Both the position numbers and the translations under genes were made by a program. Shown here piece by piece: positions 24,541-37,394 of a DNA stretch of 64,000 nt. Location of the stretch: assembly GCA_022605955.1 (NCBI GenBank), contig JAKCOZ010000226.1, forward strand, positions 310,001 through 374,000, read 5' to 3'. Within the stretch, counting starts at the first letter, position 1, and the number at the start of each line of letters is the position of its first letter. The notes under the pieces were generated by a model. It saw nothing but the letters and a program-made list of their open reading frames with translations, made no database searches and was not told the origin of the DNA. Origin of the DNA: Rallus limicola (lineage: Eukaryota > Chordata > Aves > Gruiformes > Rallidae).

Positions 24541-26510
24541 AACTGCAGTCTGCTAGGGCCGAGAAAAGCACCGTAGGAGGTTCCAGGCATGTTCCCTCTT
24601 TCCAGGCAAAGGAAAAGGCTGAGAGCCAAAGTGACAGGGTCTGCTCGTGTGTCCTGTTAGGAGGTTTCAGACAAGCTATGCCTTTCAGGCCTAGCTTCTT
24701 TACTTTGGGAGCTATTGCTGGACGTTTAGCATGTTTTGAACTGCAGTCTGCTAGGGCCGAGAAAAGCACCGTAGGAGGTTCCAGGCATGTTCCCTCTTTC
24801 CAGGCAAAGGAAAAGGCTGAGAGCCAAAGTGACAGGGTCTGCTCGTGTGTCCTGTTAGGAGGTTTCAGACAAGCTATGCCTTTCAGGCCTAGCTTCTTTA
24901 GGTTGGGAGTTATTGCTGGACGTTTAGCATGTTTTGAACTGCAGTCTGCTAGGGCCGAGAAAAGCACCGTAGGAGGTTCCAGGCATGTTCCCTCTTTCCA
25001 GGCAAAGGAAAAGGCTGAGAGCCAAAGTGACAGGGTCTGCTCGTGTGTCCTGTTAGGAGGTTTCAGACAAGCTATGCCTTTCAGGCCTAGCTTCTTTACT
25101 TTGGGAGTTATTGCTGGACGTTTAGCATGTTTTGAACTGCAGTCTGCTAGGGCCGAGAAAAGCACCGTAGGAGGTTCCAGGCATGTTCCCTCTTTCCAGG
25201 CAAAGGAAAAGGCTGAGAGCCAAAGTGACAGGGTCTGTTCGTGTGTCCTGTTAGGAGGTTTCAGACAAGCTATGCCTTTCAGGCCTAGCTTCTTTACGTT
25301 GGGAGCTATTGCTGGACGTTTAGCATGTTTTGAACTGCAGTCTGCTAGGGCCGAGAAAAGCACCGTAGGAGGTTCCAGGCATGTTCCCTCATTCCAGGCA
25401 AAGGAAAAGGCTGAGAGCCAAAGTGACAGGGTCTGCTCGTGTGTCCTGTTAGGAGGTTTCAGACAAGCTATGCCTTTCAGGCCTAGCTTCTTTACTTTGG
25501 GAGTTATTGCTGGACGTTTAGCATGTTTTGAACTGCAGTCTGCTAGGGCCGAGAAAAGCACCGTAGGAGGTTCCAGGCATGTTCCCTCTTTCCAGGCAAA
25601 GGAAAAGGCTGAGAGCCAAAGTGACAGGGTCTGCTCGTGTGTCCTGTTAGGAGGTTTCAGACAAGCTATGCCTTTCAGGCCTAGCTTCTTTACTTTGGGA
25701 GTTATTGCTGGACGTTTAGCATGTTTTGAACTGCAGTCTGCTAGGGCCGAGAAAAGCACCGTAGGAGGTTCCAGGCATGTTCCCTCTTTCCAGGCAAAGG
25801 AAAAGGCTGAGAGCCAAAGTGACAGGGTCTGCTCGTGTGTCCTGTTAGGAGGTTTCAGACAAGCTATGCCTTTCAGGCCTAGCTTCTTTACTTTGGGAGC
25901 TATTGCTGGACGTTTAGCATGTTTTGAACTGCAGTCTGCTAGGGCCGAGAAAAGCACCATAGGAGGTTCCAGGCATGTTCCCTCTTTCCAGGCAAAGGAA
26001 AAGGCTGAGAGCCAAAGTGACAGGGTCTGCTCGTGTGTCCTGTTAGGAGGTTTCAGACAAGCTATGCCTTTCAGGCCTAGCTTCTTTACTTTGGGAGTTA
26101 TTGCTGGACGTTTAGCATGTTTTGAACTGCAGTCTGCTAGGGCCGAGAAAAGCACCGTAGGAGGTTCCAGGCATGTTCCCTCTTTCCAGGCAAAGGAAAA
26201 GGCTGAGAGCCAAAGTGACAGGGTCTGCTCGTGTGTCCTGTTAGGAGGTTTCAGACAAGCTATGCCTTTCAGGCCTAGCTTCTTTACTTTGGGAGCTATT
26301 GCTGGACGTTTAGCATGTTTTGAACTGCAGTCTGCTAGGGCCGAGAAAAGCACCGTAGGAGGTTCCAGGCATGTTCCCTCTTTCCAGGCAAAGGAAAAGG
26401 CTGAGAGCCAAAGTGACAGGGTCTGCTCGTGTGTCCTGTTAGGAGGTTTCAGACAAGCTATGCCTTTCAGGCCTAGCTTCTTTACGTTGGGAGCTATTGC
26501 TGGACGTTAG

Positions 26511-27895
26511 CATGTTTTGAACTGCAGTCTGCTAGGGCCGAGAAAAGCACCGTAGGAGGTTCCAGGCATGTTCCCTCTTTCCAGGCAAAGGAAAAGGCTG
26601 AGAGCCAAAGTGACAGGGTCTGCTCGTGTGTCCTGTTAGGAGGTTTCAGACAAGCTATGCCTTTCAGGCCTAGCTTCTTTACTTTGGGAGCTATTGCTGG
26701 ACGTTTAGCATGTTTTGAACTGCAGTCTGCTAGGGCCGAGAAAAGCACCGTAGGAGGTTCCAGGCATGTTCCCTCTTTCCAGGCAAAGGAAAAGGCTGAG
26801 AGCCAAAGTGACAGGGTCTGCTCGTGTGTCCTGTTAGGAGGTTTCAGACAAGCTATGCCTTTCAGGCCTAGCTTCTTTACTTTGGGAGCTATTGCTGGAC
26901 GTTTAGCATGTTTTGAACTGCAGTCTGCTAGGGCCGAGAAAAGCACCGTAGGAGGTTCCAGGCATGTTCCCTCTTTCCAGGCAAAGGAAAAGGCTGAGAG
27001 CCAAAGTGACAGGGTCTGCTCGTGTGTCCTGTTAGGAGGTTTCAGACAAGCTATGCCTTTCAGGCCTAGCTTCTTTACTTTGGGAGTTATTGCTGGACGT
27101 TTAGCATGTTTTGAACTGCAGTCTGCTAGGGCCGAGAAAAGCACCGTAGGAGGTTCCAGGCATGTTCCCTCTTTCCAGGCAAAGGAAAAGGCTGAGAGCC
27201 AAAGTGACAGGGTCTGCTCGTGTGTCCTGTTAGGAGGTTTCAGACAAGCTATGCCTTTCAGGCCTAGCTTCTTTACTTTGGGAGCTATTGCTGGACGTTT
27301 AGCATGTTTTGAACTGCAGTCTGCTAGGGCCGAGAAAAGCACCGTAGGAGGTTCCAGGCATGTTCCCTCTTTCCAGGCAAAGGAAAAGGCTGAGAGCCAA
27401 AGTGACAGGGTCTGCTCGTGTGTCCTGTTAGGAGGTTTCAGACAAGCTATGCCTTTCAGGCCTAGCTTCTTTACTTTGGGAGCTATTGCTGGACGTTTAG
27501 CATGTTTTGAACTGCAGTCTGCTAGGGCCGAGAAAAGCACCGTAGGAGGTTCCAGGCATGTTCCCTCTTTCCAGGCAAAGGAAAAGGCTGAGAGCCAAAG
27601 TGACAGGGTCTGCTCGTGTGTCCTGTTAGGAGGTTTCAGACAAGCTATGCCTTTCAGGCCTAGCTTCTTTACTTTGGGAGCTATTGCTGGACGTTTAGCA
27701 TGTTTTGAACTGCAGTCTGCTAGGGCCGAGAAAAGCACCGTAGGAGGTTCCAGGCATGTTCCCTCTTTCCAGGCAAAGGAAAAGGCTGAGAGCCAAAGTG
27801 ACAGGGTCTGCTCGTGTGTCCTGTTAGGAGGTTTCAGACAAGCTATGCCTTTCAGGCCTAGCTTCTTTACGTTGGGAGCTATTTCTGGACGTTAG
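26511..27895 (+). repeat. Segmental duplication copy B1, 7 monomers (partner 29,479-30,863)
   Basis: Seven monomers delimited by two 197-bp variants match 29,479-30,863 in class order (C, C, T, C, C, C, C at gggagC/Ttatt). They end in the same unusual doubly changed monomer, with ctatttctgg together with the one-T deletion. The offset is 2,968 bp (15 monomers less two one-base deletions). In the plus-strand open frame the two copies translate identically, so any differences are silent or absent. Confidence 0.9.
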
Positions 27896-29478
27896 CATGT
27901 TTTGAACTGCAGTCTGCTAGGGCCGAGAAAAGCACCGTAGGAGGTTCCAGGCATGTTCCCTCTTTCCAGGCAAAGGAAAAGGCTGAGAGCCAAAGTGACA
28001 GGTTCTGCTCGTGTGTCCTGTTAGGAGGTTTCAGACAAGCTATGCCTTTCAGGCCTAGCTTCTTTACTTTGGTAGCTATTGCTGGACGTTTAGCATGTTT
28101 TGAACTGCAGTCTGCTAGGGCCGAGAAAAGCACCGTAGGAGGTTCCAGGCATGTTCCCTCTTTCCAGGCAAAGGAAAAGGCTGAGAGCCAAAGTGACAGG
28201 GTCTGCTCGTGTGTCCTGTTAGGAGGTTTCAGACAAGCTATGCCTTTCAGGCCTAGCTTCTTTACGTTGGGAGCTATTGCTGGACGTTTAGCATGTTTTG
28301 AACTGCAGTCTGCTAGGGCCGAGAAAAGCACCGTAGGAGGTTCCAGGCATGTTCCCTCTTTCCAGGCAAAGGAAAAGGCTGAGAGCCAAAGTGACAGGGT
28401 CTGCTCGTGTGTCCTGTTAGGAGGTTTCAGACAAGCTATGCCTTTCAGGCCTAGCTTCTTTAGGTTGGGAGTTATTGCTGGACGTTTAGCATGTTTTGAA
28501 CTGCAGTCTGCTAGGGCCGAGAAAAGCACCGTAGGAGGTTCCAGGCATGTTCCCTCTTTCCAGGCAAAGGAAAAGGCTGAGAGCCAAAGTGACAGGGTCT
28601 GCTCGTGTGTCCTGTTAGGAGGTTTCAGACAAGCTATGCCTTTCAGGCCTAGCTTCTTTACTTTGGGAGTTATTGCTGGACGTTTAGCATGTTTTGAACT
28701 GCAGTCTGCTAGGGCCGAGAAAAGCACCGTAGGAGGTTCCAGGCATGTTCCCTCTTTCCAGGCAAAGGAAAAGGCTGAGAGCCAAAGTGACAGGGTCTGC
28801 TCGTGTGTCCTGTTAGGAGGTTTCAGACAAGCTATGCCTTTCAGGCCTAGCTTCTTTACTTTGGGAGCTATTGCTGGACGTTTAGCATGTTTTGAACTGC
28901 AGTCTGCTAGGGCCGAGAAAAGCACCATAGGAGGTTCCAGGCATGTTCCCTCTTTCCAGGCAAAGGAAAAGGCTGAGAGCCAAAGTGACAGGGTCTGCTC
29001 GTGTGTCCTGTTAGGAGGTTTCAGACAAGCTATGCCTTTCAGGCCTAGCTTCTTTACTTTGGGAGTTATTGCTGGACGTTTAGCATGTTTTGAACTGCAG
29101 TCTGCTAGGGCCGAGAAAAGCACCGTAGGAGGTTCCAGGCATGTTCCCTCTTTCCAGGCAAAGGAAAAGGCTGAGAGCCAAAGTGACAGGGTCTGCTCGT
29201 GTGTCCTGTTAGGAGGTTTCAGACAAGCTATGCCTTTCAGGCCTAGCTTCTTTACTTTGGGAGCTATTGCTGGACGTTTAGCATGTTTTGAACTGCAGTC
29301 TGCTAGGGCCGAGAAAAGCACCGTAGGAGGTTCCAGGCATGTTCCCTCTTTCCAGGCAAAGGAAAAGGCTGAGAGCCAAAGTGACAGGGTCTGCTCGTGT
29401 GTCCTGTTAGGAGGTTTCAGACAAGCTATGCCTTTCAGGCCTAGCTTCTTTACGTTGGGAGCTATTGCTGGACGTTAG

Positions 29479-30863
29479 CATGTTTTGAACTGCAGTCTGC
29501 TAGGGCCGAGAAAAGCACCGTAGGAGGTTCCAGGCATGTTCCCTCTTTCCAGGCAAAGGAAAAGGCTGAGAGCCAAAGTGACAGGGTCTGCTCGTGTGTC
29601 CTGTTAGGAGGTTTCAGACAAGCTATGCCTTTCAGGCCTAGCTTCTTTACTTTGGGAGCTATTGCTGGACGTTTAGCATGTTTTGAACTGCAGTCTGCTA
29701 GGGCCGAGAAAAGCACCGTAGGAGGTTCCAGGCATGTTCCCTCTTTCCAGGCAAAGGAAAAGGCTGAGAGCCAAAGTGACAGGGTCTGCTCGTGTGTCCT
29801 GTTAGGAGGTTTCAGACAAGCTATGCCTTTCAGGCCTAGCTTCTTTACTTTGGGAGCTATTGCTGGACGTTTAGCATGTTTTGAACTGCAGTCTGCTAGG
29901 GCCGAGAAAAGCACCGTAGGAGGTTCCAGGCATGTTCCCTCTTTCCAGGCAAAGGAAAAGGCTGAGAGCCAAAGTGACAGGGTCTGCTCGTGTGTCCTGT
30001 TAGGAGGTTTCAGACAAGCTATGCCTTTCAGGCCTAGCTTCTTTACTTTGGGAGTTATTGCTGGACGTTTAGCATGTTTTGAACTGCAGTCTGCTAGGGC
30101 CGAGAAAAGCACCGTAGGAGGTTCCAGGCATGTTCCCTCTTTCCAGGCAAAGGAAAAGGCTGAGAGCCAAAGTGACAGGGTCTGCTCGTGTGTCCTGTTA
30201 GGAGGTTTCAGACAAGCTATGCCTTTCAGGCCTAGCTTCTTTACTTTGGGAGCTATTGCTGGACGTTTAGCATGTTTTGAACTGCAGTCTGCTAGGGCCG
30301 AGAAAAGCACCGTAGGAGGTTCCAGGCATGTTCCCTCTTTCCAGGCAAAGGAAAAGGCTGAGAGCCAAAGTGACAGGGTCTGCTCGTGTGTCCTGTTAGG
30401 AGGTTTCAGACAAGCTATGCCTTTCAGGCCTAGCTTCTTTACTTTGGGAGCTATTGCTGGACGTTTAGCATGTTTTGAACTGCAGTCTGCTAGGGCCGAG
30501 AAAAGCACCGTAGGAGGTTCCAGGCATGTTCCCTCTTTCCAGGCAAAGGAAAAGGCTGAGAGCCAAAGTGACAGGGTCTGCTCGTGTGTCCTGTTAGGAG
30601 GTTTCAGACAAGCTATGCCTTTCAGGCCTAGCTTCTTTACTTTGGGAGCTATTGCTGGACGTTTAGCATGTTTTGAACTGCAGTCTGCTAGGGCCGAGAA
30701 AAGCACCGTAGGAGGTTCCAGGCATGTTCCCTCTTTCCAGGCAAAGGAAAAGGCTGAGAGCCAAAGTGACAGGGTCTGCTCGTGTGTCCTGTTAGGAGGT
30801 TTCAGACAAGCTATGCCTTTCAGGCCTAGCTTCTTTACGTTGGGAGCTATTTCTGGACGTTAG
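29479..30863 (+). repeat. Segmental duplication copy B2, 7 monomers (partner 26,511-27,895)
   Basis: Second copy of the seven-monomer segment, ending at 30,863 in the same ctatttctgg plus one-T-deletion monomer. The duplicated unit probably extends further, because both copies are followed by the same tggTagct monomer series. Confidence 0.9.
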
Positions 30864-32060
30864 CATGTTTTGAACTGCAGTCTGCTAGGGCCGAGAAAAG
30901 CACCGTAGGAGGTTCCAGGCATGTTCCCTCTTTCCAGGCAAAGGAAAAGGCTGAGAGCCAAAGTGACAGGGTCTGCTCGTGTGTCCTGTTAGGAGGTTTC
31001 AGACAAGCTATGCCTTTCAGGCCTAGCTTCTTTACTTTGGTAGCTATTGCTGGACGTTTAGCATGTTTTGAACTGCAGTCTGCTAGGGCCGAGAAAAGCA
31101 CCGTAGGAGGTTCCAGGCATGTTCCCTCTTTCCAGGCAAAGGAAAAGGCTGAGAGCCAAAGTGACAGGGTCTGCTCGTGTGTCCTGTTAGGAGGTTTCAG
31201 ACAAGCTATGCCTTTCAGGCCTAGCTTCTTTACGTTGGGAGCTATTGCTGGACGTTTAGCATGTTTTGAACTGCAGTCTGCTAGGGCCGAGAAAAGCACC
31301 GTAGGAGGTTCCAGGCATGTTCCCTCTTTCCAGGCAAAGGAAAAGGCTGAGAGCCAAAGTGACAGGGTCTGCTCGTGTGTCCTGTTAGGAGGTTTCAGAC
31401 AAGCTATGCCTTTCAGGCCTAGCTTCTTTAGGTTGGGAGTTATTGCTGGACGTTTAGCATGTTTTGAACTGCAGTCTGCTAGGGCCGAGAAAAGCACCGT
31501 AGGAGGTTCCAGGCATGTTCCCTCTTTCCAGGCAAAGGAAAAGGCTGAGAGCCAAAGTGACAGGGTCTGCTCGTGTGTCCTGTTAGGAGGTTTCAGACAA
31601 GCTATGCCTTTCAGGCCTAGCTTCTTTACTTTGGGAGTTATTGCTGGACGTTTAGCATGTTTTGAACTGCAGTCTGCTAGGGCCGAGAAAAGCACCGTAG
31701 GAGGTTCCAGGCATGTTCCCTCTTTCCAGGCAAAGGAAAAGGCTGAGAGCCAAAGTGACAGGGTCTGTTCGTGTGTCCTGTTAGGAGGTTTCAGACAAGC
31801 TATGCCTTTCAGGCCTAGCTTCTTTACGTTGGGAGCTATTGCTGGACGTTAGCATGTTTTGAACTGCAGTCTGCTAAGGCCGAGAAAAGCACCGTAGGAG
31901 GTTCCAGGCATGTTCCCTCTTTCCAGGCAAAGGAAAAGGCTGAGAGCCAAAGTGACAGGGTCTGCTCGTGTGTCCTGTTAGGAGGTTTCAGACAAGCTAT
32001 GCCTTTCAGGCCTAGCTTCTTTACTTTGGTAGCTATTGCTGGACGTTTAGCATGTTTTGA
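30864..32060 (+). repeat. Segmental duplication copy A2 (partner 23,345-24,540)
   Basis: This is the second copy of the five-monomer segment described at 23,345, with the same internal variants in the same order, including tggTagct, aggttggg and the trailing gctaagg monomer. Its first four monomers are also shared with 27,895-28,690, making at least three related copies of this block in 8 kb. Confidence 0.85.
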
Positions 32061-35019
32061 ACTGCAGTCTGCTAGGGCCGAGAAAAGCACCGTAGGAGGT
32101 TCCAGGCATGTTCCCTCTTTCCAGGCAAAGGAAAAGGCTGAGAGCCAAAGTGACAGGGTCTGCTCGTGTGTCCTGTTAGGAGGTTTCAGACAAGCTATGC
32201 CTTTCAGGCCTAGCTTCTTTACTTTGGGAGCTATTGCTGGACGTTTAGCATGTTTTGAACTGCAGTCTGCTAGGGCCGAGAAAAGCACCGTAGGAGGTTC
32301 CAGGCATGTTCCCTCTTTCCAGGCAAAGGAAAAGGCTGAGAGCCAAAGTGACAGGGTCTGCTCGTGTGTCCTGTTAGGAGGTTTCAGACAAGCTATGCCT
32401 TTCAGGCCTAGCTTCTTTACTTTGGGAGTTATTGCTGGACGTTTAGCATGTTTTGAACTGCAGTCTGCTAGGGCCGAGAAAAGCACCGTAGGAGGTTCCA
32501 GGCACGTTCCCTCTTTCCAGGCAAAGGAAAAGGCTGAGAGCCAAAGTGACAGGGTCTGCTCGTGTGTCCTGTTAGGAGGTTTCAGACAAGCTATGCCTTT
32601 CAGGCCTAGCTTCTTTAGGTTGGGAGTTATTGCTGGACGTTTAGCATGTTTTGAACTGCAGTCTGCTAGGGCCGAGAAAAGCACCGTAGGAGGTTCCAGG
32701 CATGTTCCCTCTTTCCAGGCAAAGGAAAAGGCTGAGAGCCAAAGTGACAGGGTCTGCTCGTGTGTCCTGTTAGGAGGTTTCAGACAAGCTATGCCTTTCA
32801 GGCCTAGCTTCTTTACTTTGGGAGTTATTGCTGGACGTTTAGCATGTTTTGAACTGCAGTCTGCTAGGGCCGAGAAAAGCACCGTAGGAGGTTCCAGGCA
32901 TGTTCCCTCTTTCCAGGCAAAGGAAAAGGCTGAGAGCCAAAGTGACAGGGTCTGTTCGTGTGTCCTGTTAGGAGGTTTCAGACAAGCTATGCCTTTCAGG
33001 CCTAGCTTCTTTACGTTGGGAGCTATTGCTGGACGTTTAGCATGTTTTGAACTGCAGTCTGCTAGGGCCGAGAAAAGCACCGTAGGAGGTTCCAGGCATG
33101 TTCCCTCATTCCAGGCAAAGGAAAAGGCTGAGAGCCAAAGTGACAGGGTCTGCTCGTGTGTCCTGTTAGGAGGTTTCAGACAAGCTATGCCTTTCAGGCC
33201 TAGCTTCTTTACTTTGGGAGTTATTGCTGGACGTTTAGCATGTTTTGAACTGCAGTCTGCTAGGGCCGAGAAAAGCACCGTAGGAGGTTCCAGGCATGTT
33301 CCCTCTTTCCAGGCAAAGGAAAAGGCTGAGAGCCAAAGTGACAGGGTCTGCTCGTGTGTCCTGTTAGGAGGTTTCAGACAAGCTATGCCTTTCAGGCCTA
33401 GCTTCTTTACTTTGGGAGTTATTGCTGGACGTTTAGCATGTTTTGAACTGCAGTCTGCTAGGGCCGAGAAAAGCACCGTAGGAGGTTCCAGGCATGTTCC
33501 CTCTTTCCAGGCAAAGGAAAAGGCTGAGAGCCAAAGTGACAGGGTCTGCTCGTGTGTCCTGTTAAGAGGTTTCAGACAAGCTATGCCTTTCAGGCCTAGC
33601 TTCTTTACTTTGGGAGTTATTGCTGGACGTTTAGCATGTTTTGAACTGCAGTCTGCTAGGGCCGAGAAAAGCACCGTAGGAGGTTCCAGGACTGTTCCCT
33701 CTTTCCAGGCAAAGGAAAAGGCTGAGAGCCAAAGTGACAGGGTCTGCTCGTGTGTCCTGTTAGGAGGTTTCAGACAAGCTATGCCTTTCAGGCCTAGCTT
33801 CTTTACTTTGGGAGCTATTGCTGGACGTTTAGCATGTTTTGAACTGCAGTCTGCTAGGGCCGAGAAAAGCACCGTAGGAGGTTCCAGGCATGTTCCCTCT
33901 TTCCAGGCAAAGGAAAAGGCTGAGAGCCAAAGTGACAGGGTCTGCTCGTGTGTCCTGTTAGGAGGTTTCAGACAAGCTATGCCTTTCAGGCCTAGCTTCT
34001 TTACTTTGGGAGTTATTGCTGGACGTTTAGCATGTTTTGAACTGCAGTCTGCTAGGGCCGAGAAAAGCACCGTAGGAGGTTCCAGGCACGTTCCCTCTTT
34101 CCAGGCAAAGGAAAAGGCTGAGAGCCAAAGTGACAGGGTCTGCTCGTGTGTCCTGTTAGGAGGTTTCAGACACGCTATGCCTTTCAGGCCTAGCTTCTTT
34201 ACTTTGGGAGCTATTGCTGGACGTTTAGCATGTTTTGAACTGCAGTCTGCTAGGGCCGAGAAAAGCACCGTAGGAGGTTCCAGGCATGTTCCCTCTTTCC
34301 GGGCAAAGGAAAAGGCTGAGAGCCAAAGTGACAGGGTCTGCTCGTGTGTCCTGTTAGGAGGTTTCAGACAAGCTATGCCTTTCAGGCCTAGCTTCTTTAC
34401 TTTGGGAGTTATTGCTGGACGTTTAGCATGTTTTGAACTGCAGTCTGCTAGGGCCGAGAAAAGCACCGTAGGAGGTTCCAGGCATGTTCCCTCTTTCCAG
34501 GCAAAGGAAAAGGCTGAGAGCCAAAGTGACAGGGTCTGCTCGTGTGTCCTGTTAGGAGGTTTCAGACAAGCTATGCCTTTCAGGCCTAGCTTCTTTACTT
34601 TGGGAGTTATTGCTGGACGTTTAGCATGTTTTGAACTGCAGTCTGCTAGGGCCGAGAAAAGCACCGTAGGAGGTTCCAGGCATGTTCCCTCTTTCCAGGC
34701 AAAGGAAAAGGCTGAGAGCCAAAGTGACAGGGTCTGCTCGTGTGTCCTGTTAGGAGGTTTCAGACAAGCTATGCCTTTCAGGCCTAGCTTCTTTACTTTG
34801 GGAGCTATTGCTGGACGTTTAGCATGTTTTGAACTGCAGTCTGCTAGGGCCGAGAAAAGCACCGTAGGAGGTTCCAGGCATGTTCCCTCTTTCCAGGCAA
34901 AGGAAAAGGCTGAGAGCCAAAGTGACAGGGTCTGCTCGTGTGTCCTGTTAGGAGGTTTCAGACAAGCTATGCCTTTCAGGCCTAGCTTCTTTACGTTGGG
35001 AGCTATTGCTGGACGTTAG

Positions 35020-37000
35020 CATGTTTTGAACTGCAGTCTGCTAGGGCCGAGAAAAGCACCGTAGGAGGTTCCAGGCATGTTCCCTCTTTCCAGGCAAAGG
35101 AAAAGGCTGAGAGCCAAAGTGACAGGGTCTGCTCGTGTGTCCTGTTAGGAGGTTTCAGACAAGCTATGCCTTTCAGGCCTAGCTTCTTTACTTTGGGAGC
35201 TATTGCTGGACGTTTAGCATGTTTTGAACTGCAGTCTGCTAGGGCCGAGAAAAGCACCGTAGGAGGTTCCAGGCATGTTCCCTCTTTCCAGGCAAAGGAA
35301 AAGGCTGAGAGCCAAAGTGACAGGGTCTGCTCGTGTGTCCTGTTAGGAGGTTTCAGACAAGCTATGCCTTTCAGGCCTAGCTTCTTTACTTTGGGAGCTA
35401 TTGCTGGACGTTTAGCATGTTTTGAACTGCAGTCTGCTAGGGCCGAGAAAAGCACCGTAGGAGGTTCCAGGCATGTTCCCTCTTTCCAGGCAAAGGAAAA
35501 GGCTGAGAGCCAAAGTGACAGGGTCTGCTCGTGTGTCCTGTTAGGAGGTTTCAGACAAGCTATGCCTTTCAGGCCTAGCTTCTTTACTTTGGGAGTTATT
35601 GCTGGACGTTTAGCATGTTTTGAACTGCAGTCTGCTAGGGCCGAGAAAAGCACCGTAGGAGGTTCCAGGCATGTTCCCTCTTTCCAGGCAAAGGAAAAGG
35701 CTGAGAGCCAAAGTGACAGGGTCTGCTCGTGTGTCCTGTTAGGAGGTTTCAGACAAGCTATGCCTTTCAGGCCTAGCTTCTTTACTTTGGGAGTTATTGC
35801 TGGACGTTTAGCATGTTTTGAACTGCAGTCTGCTAGGGCCGAGAAAAGCACCGTAGGAGGTTCCAGGCATGTTCCCTCTTTCCAGGCAAAGGAAAAGGCT
35901 GAGAGCCAAAGTGACAGGGTCTGCTCGTGTGTCCTGTTAGGAGGTTTCAGACAAGCTATGCCTTTCAGGCCTAGCTTCTTTACTTTGGGAGTTATTGCTG
36001 GACGTTTAGCATGTTTTGAACTGCAGTCTGCTAGGGCCGAGAAAAGCACCGTAGGAGGTTCCAGGCATGTTCCCTCTTTCCAGGCAAAGGAAAAGGCTGA
36101 GAGCCAAAGTGACAGGGTCTGTTCGTGTGTCCTGTTAGGAGGTTTCAGACAAGCTATGCCTTTCAGGCCTAGCTTCTTTACGTTGGGAGCTATTGCTGGA
36201 CGTTTAGCATGTTTTGAACTGCAGTCTGCTAGGGCCGAGAAAAGCACCGTAGGATGTTCCAGGCATGTTCCCTCATTCCAGGCAAAGGAAAAGGCTGAGA
36301 GCCAAAGTGACAGGGTCTGCTCGTGTGTCCTGTTAGGAGGTTTCAGACAAGCTATGCATTTCAGGCCTAGCTTCTTTACTTTGGGAGTTATTGCTGGACG
36401 TTTAGCATGTTTTGAACTGCAGTCTGCTAGGGCCGAGAAAAGCACCGTAGGAGGTTCCAGGCATGTTCCCTCTTTCCAGGCAAAGGAAAAGGCTGAGAGC
36501 CAAAGTGACAGGGTCTGCTCGTGTGTCCTGTTAGGAGGTTTCAGACAAGCTATGCCTTTCAGGCCTAGCTTCTTTACTTTGGGAGTTATTGCTGGACGTT
36601 TAGCATGTTTTGAACTGCAGTCTGCTAGGGCCGAGAAAAGCACCGTAGGAGGTTCCAGGCATGTTCCCTCTTTCCAGGCAAAGGAAAAGGCTGAGAGCCA
36701 AAGTGACAGGGTCTGCTCGTGTGTCCTGTTAAGAGGTTTCAGACAAGCTATGCCTTTCAGGCCTAGCTTCTTTACTTTGGGAGTTATTGCTGGACGTTTA
36801 GCATGTTTTGAACTGCAGTCTGCTAGGGCCGAGAAAAGCACCGTAGGAGGTTCCAGGCATGTTCCCTCTTTCCAGGCAAAGGAAAAGGCTGAGAGCCAAA
36901 GTGACAGGGTCTGCTCGTGTGTCCTATTAGGAGGTTTCAGACAAGCTATGCCTTTCAGGCCTAGCTTCTTTACTTTGGGAGCTATTGCTGGACGTTTAGC
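35020..37000 (+). repeat. Segmental duplication copy C1, about 10 monomers (partner 37,395-39,375)
   Basis: Rare variants recur at a constant 2,375-bp offset (12 monomers minus one base): gtctgttcg, gtaggatgttcc with cctcattcc, gctatgcatttc, ttaagagg, and cctattagg (near 36,925 and 39,300). The class order of the first ten monomers is the same. The copies diverge after the cctattagg monomer, where the second copy carries extra ttaagagg monomers (near 39,700 and 39,898). Confidence 0.88.
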
Positions 37001-37394
37001 ATGTTTTGAACTGCAGTCTGCTAGGGCCGAGAAAAGCACCGTAGGAGGTTCCAGGCATGTTCCCTCTTTCCAGGCAAAGGAAAAGGCTGAGAGCCAAAGT
37101 GACAGGGTCTGCTCGTGTGTCCTGTTAGGAGGTTTCAGACAAGCTATGCCTTTCAGGCCTAGCTTCTTTACTTTGGGAGCTATTGCTGGACGTTTAGCAT
37201 GTTTTGAACTGCAGTCTGCTAGGGCCGAGAAAAGCACCGTAGGAGGTTCCAGGCATGTTCCCTCTTTCCAGGCAAAGGAAAAGGCTGAGAGCCAAAGTGA
37301 CAGGGTCTGCTCGTGTGTCCTGTTAGGAGGTTTCAGACAAGCTATGCCTTTCAGGCCTAGCTTCTTTACGTTGGGAGCTATTGCTGGACGTTAG

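Noticed and set aside
26511..30863. Assembly artefact as the certain explanation of near-identical blocks
   Set aside because: Identical blocks are also expected from real unequal exchange, and copies elsewhere differ by private changes. The sequence alone cannot decide, so it is kept as an open question.
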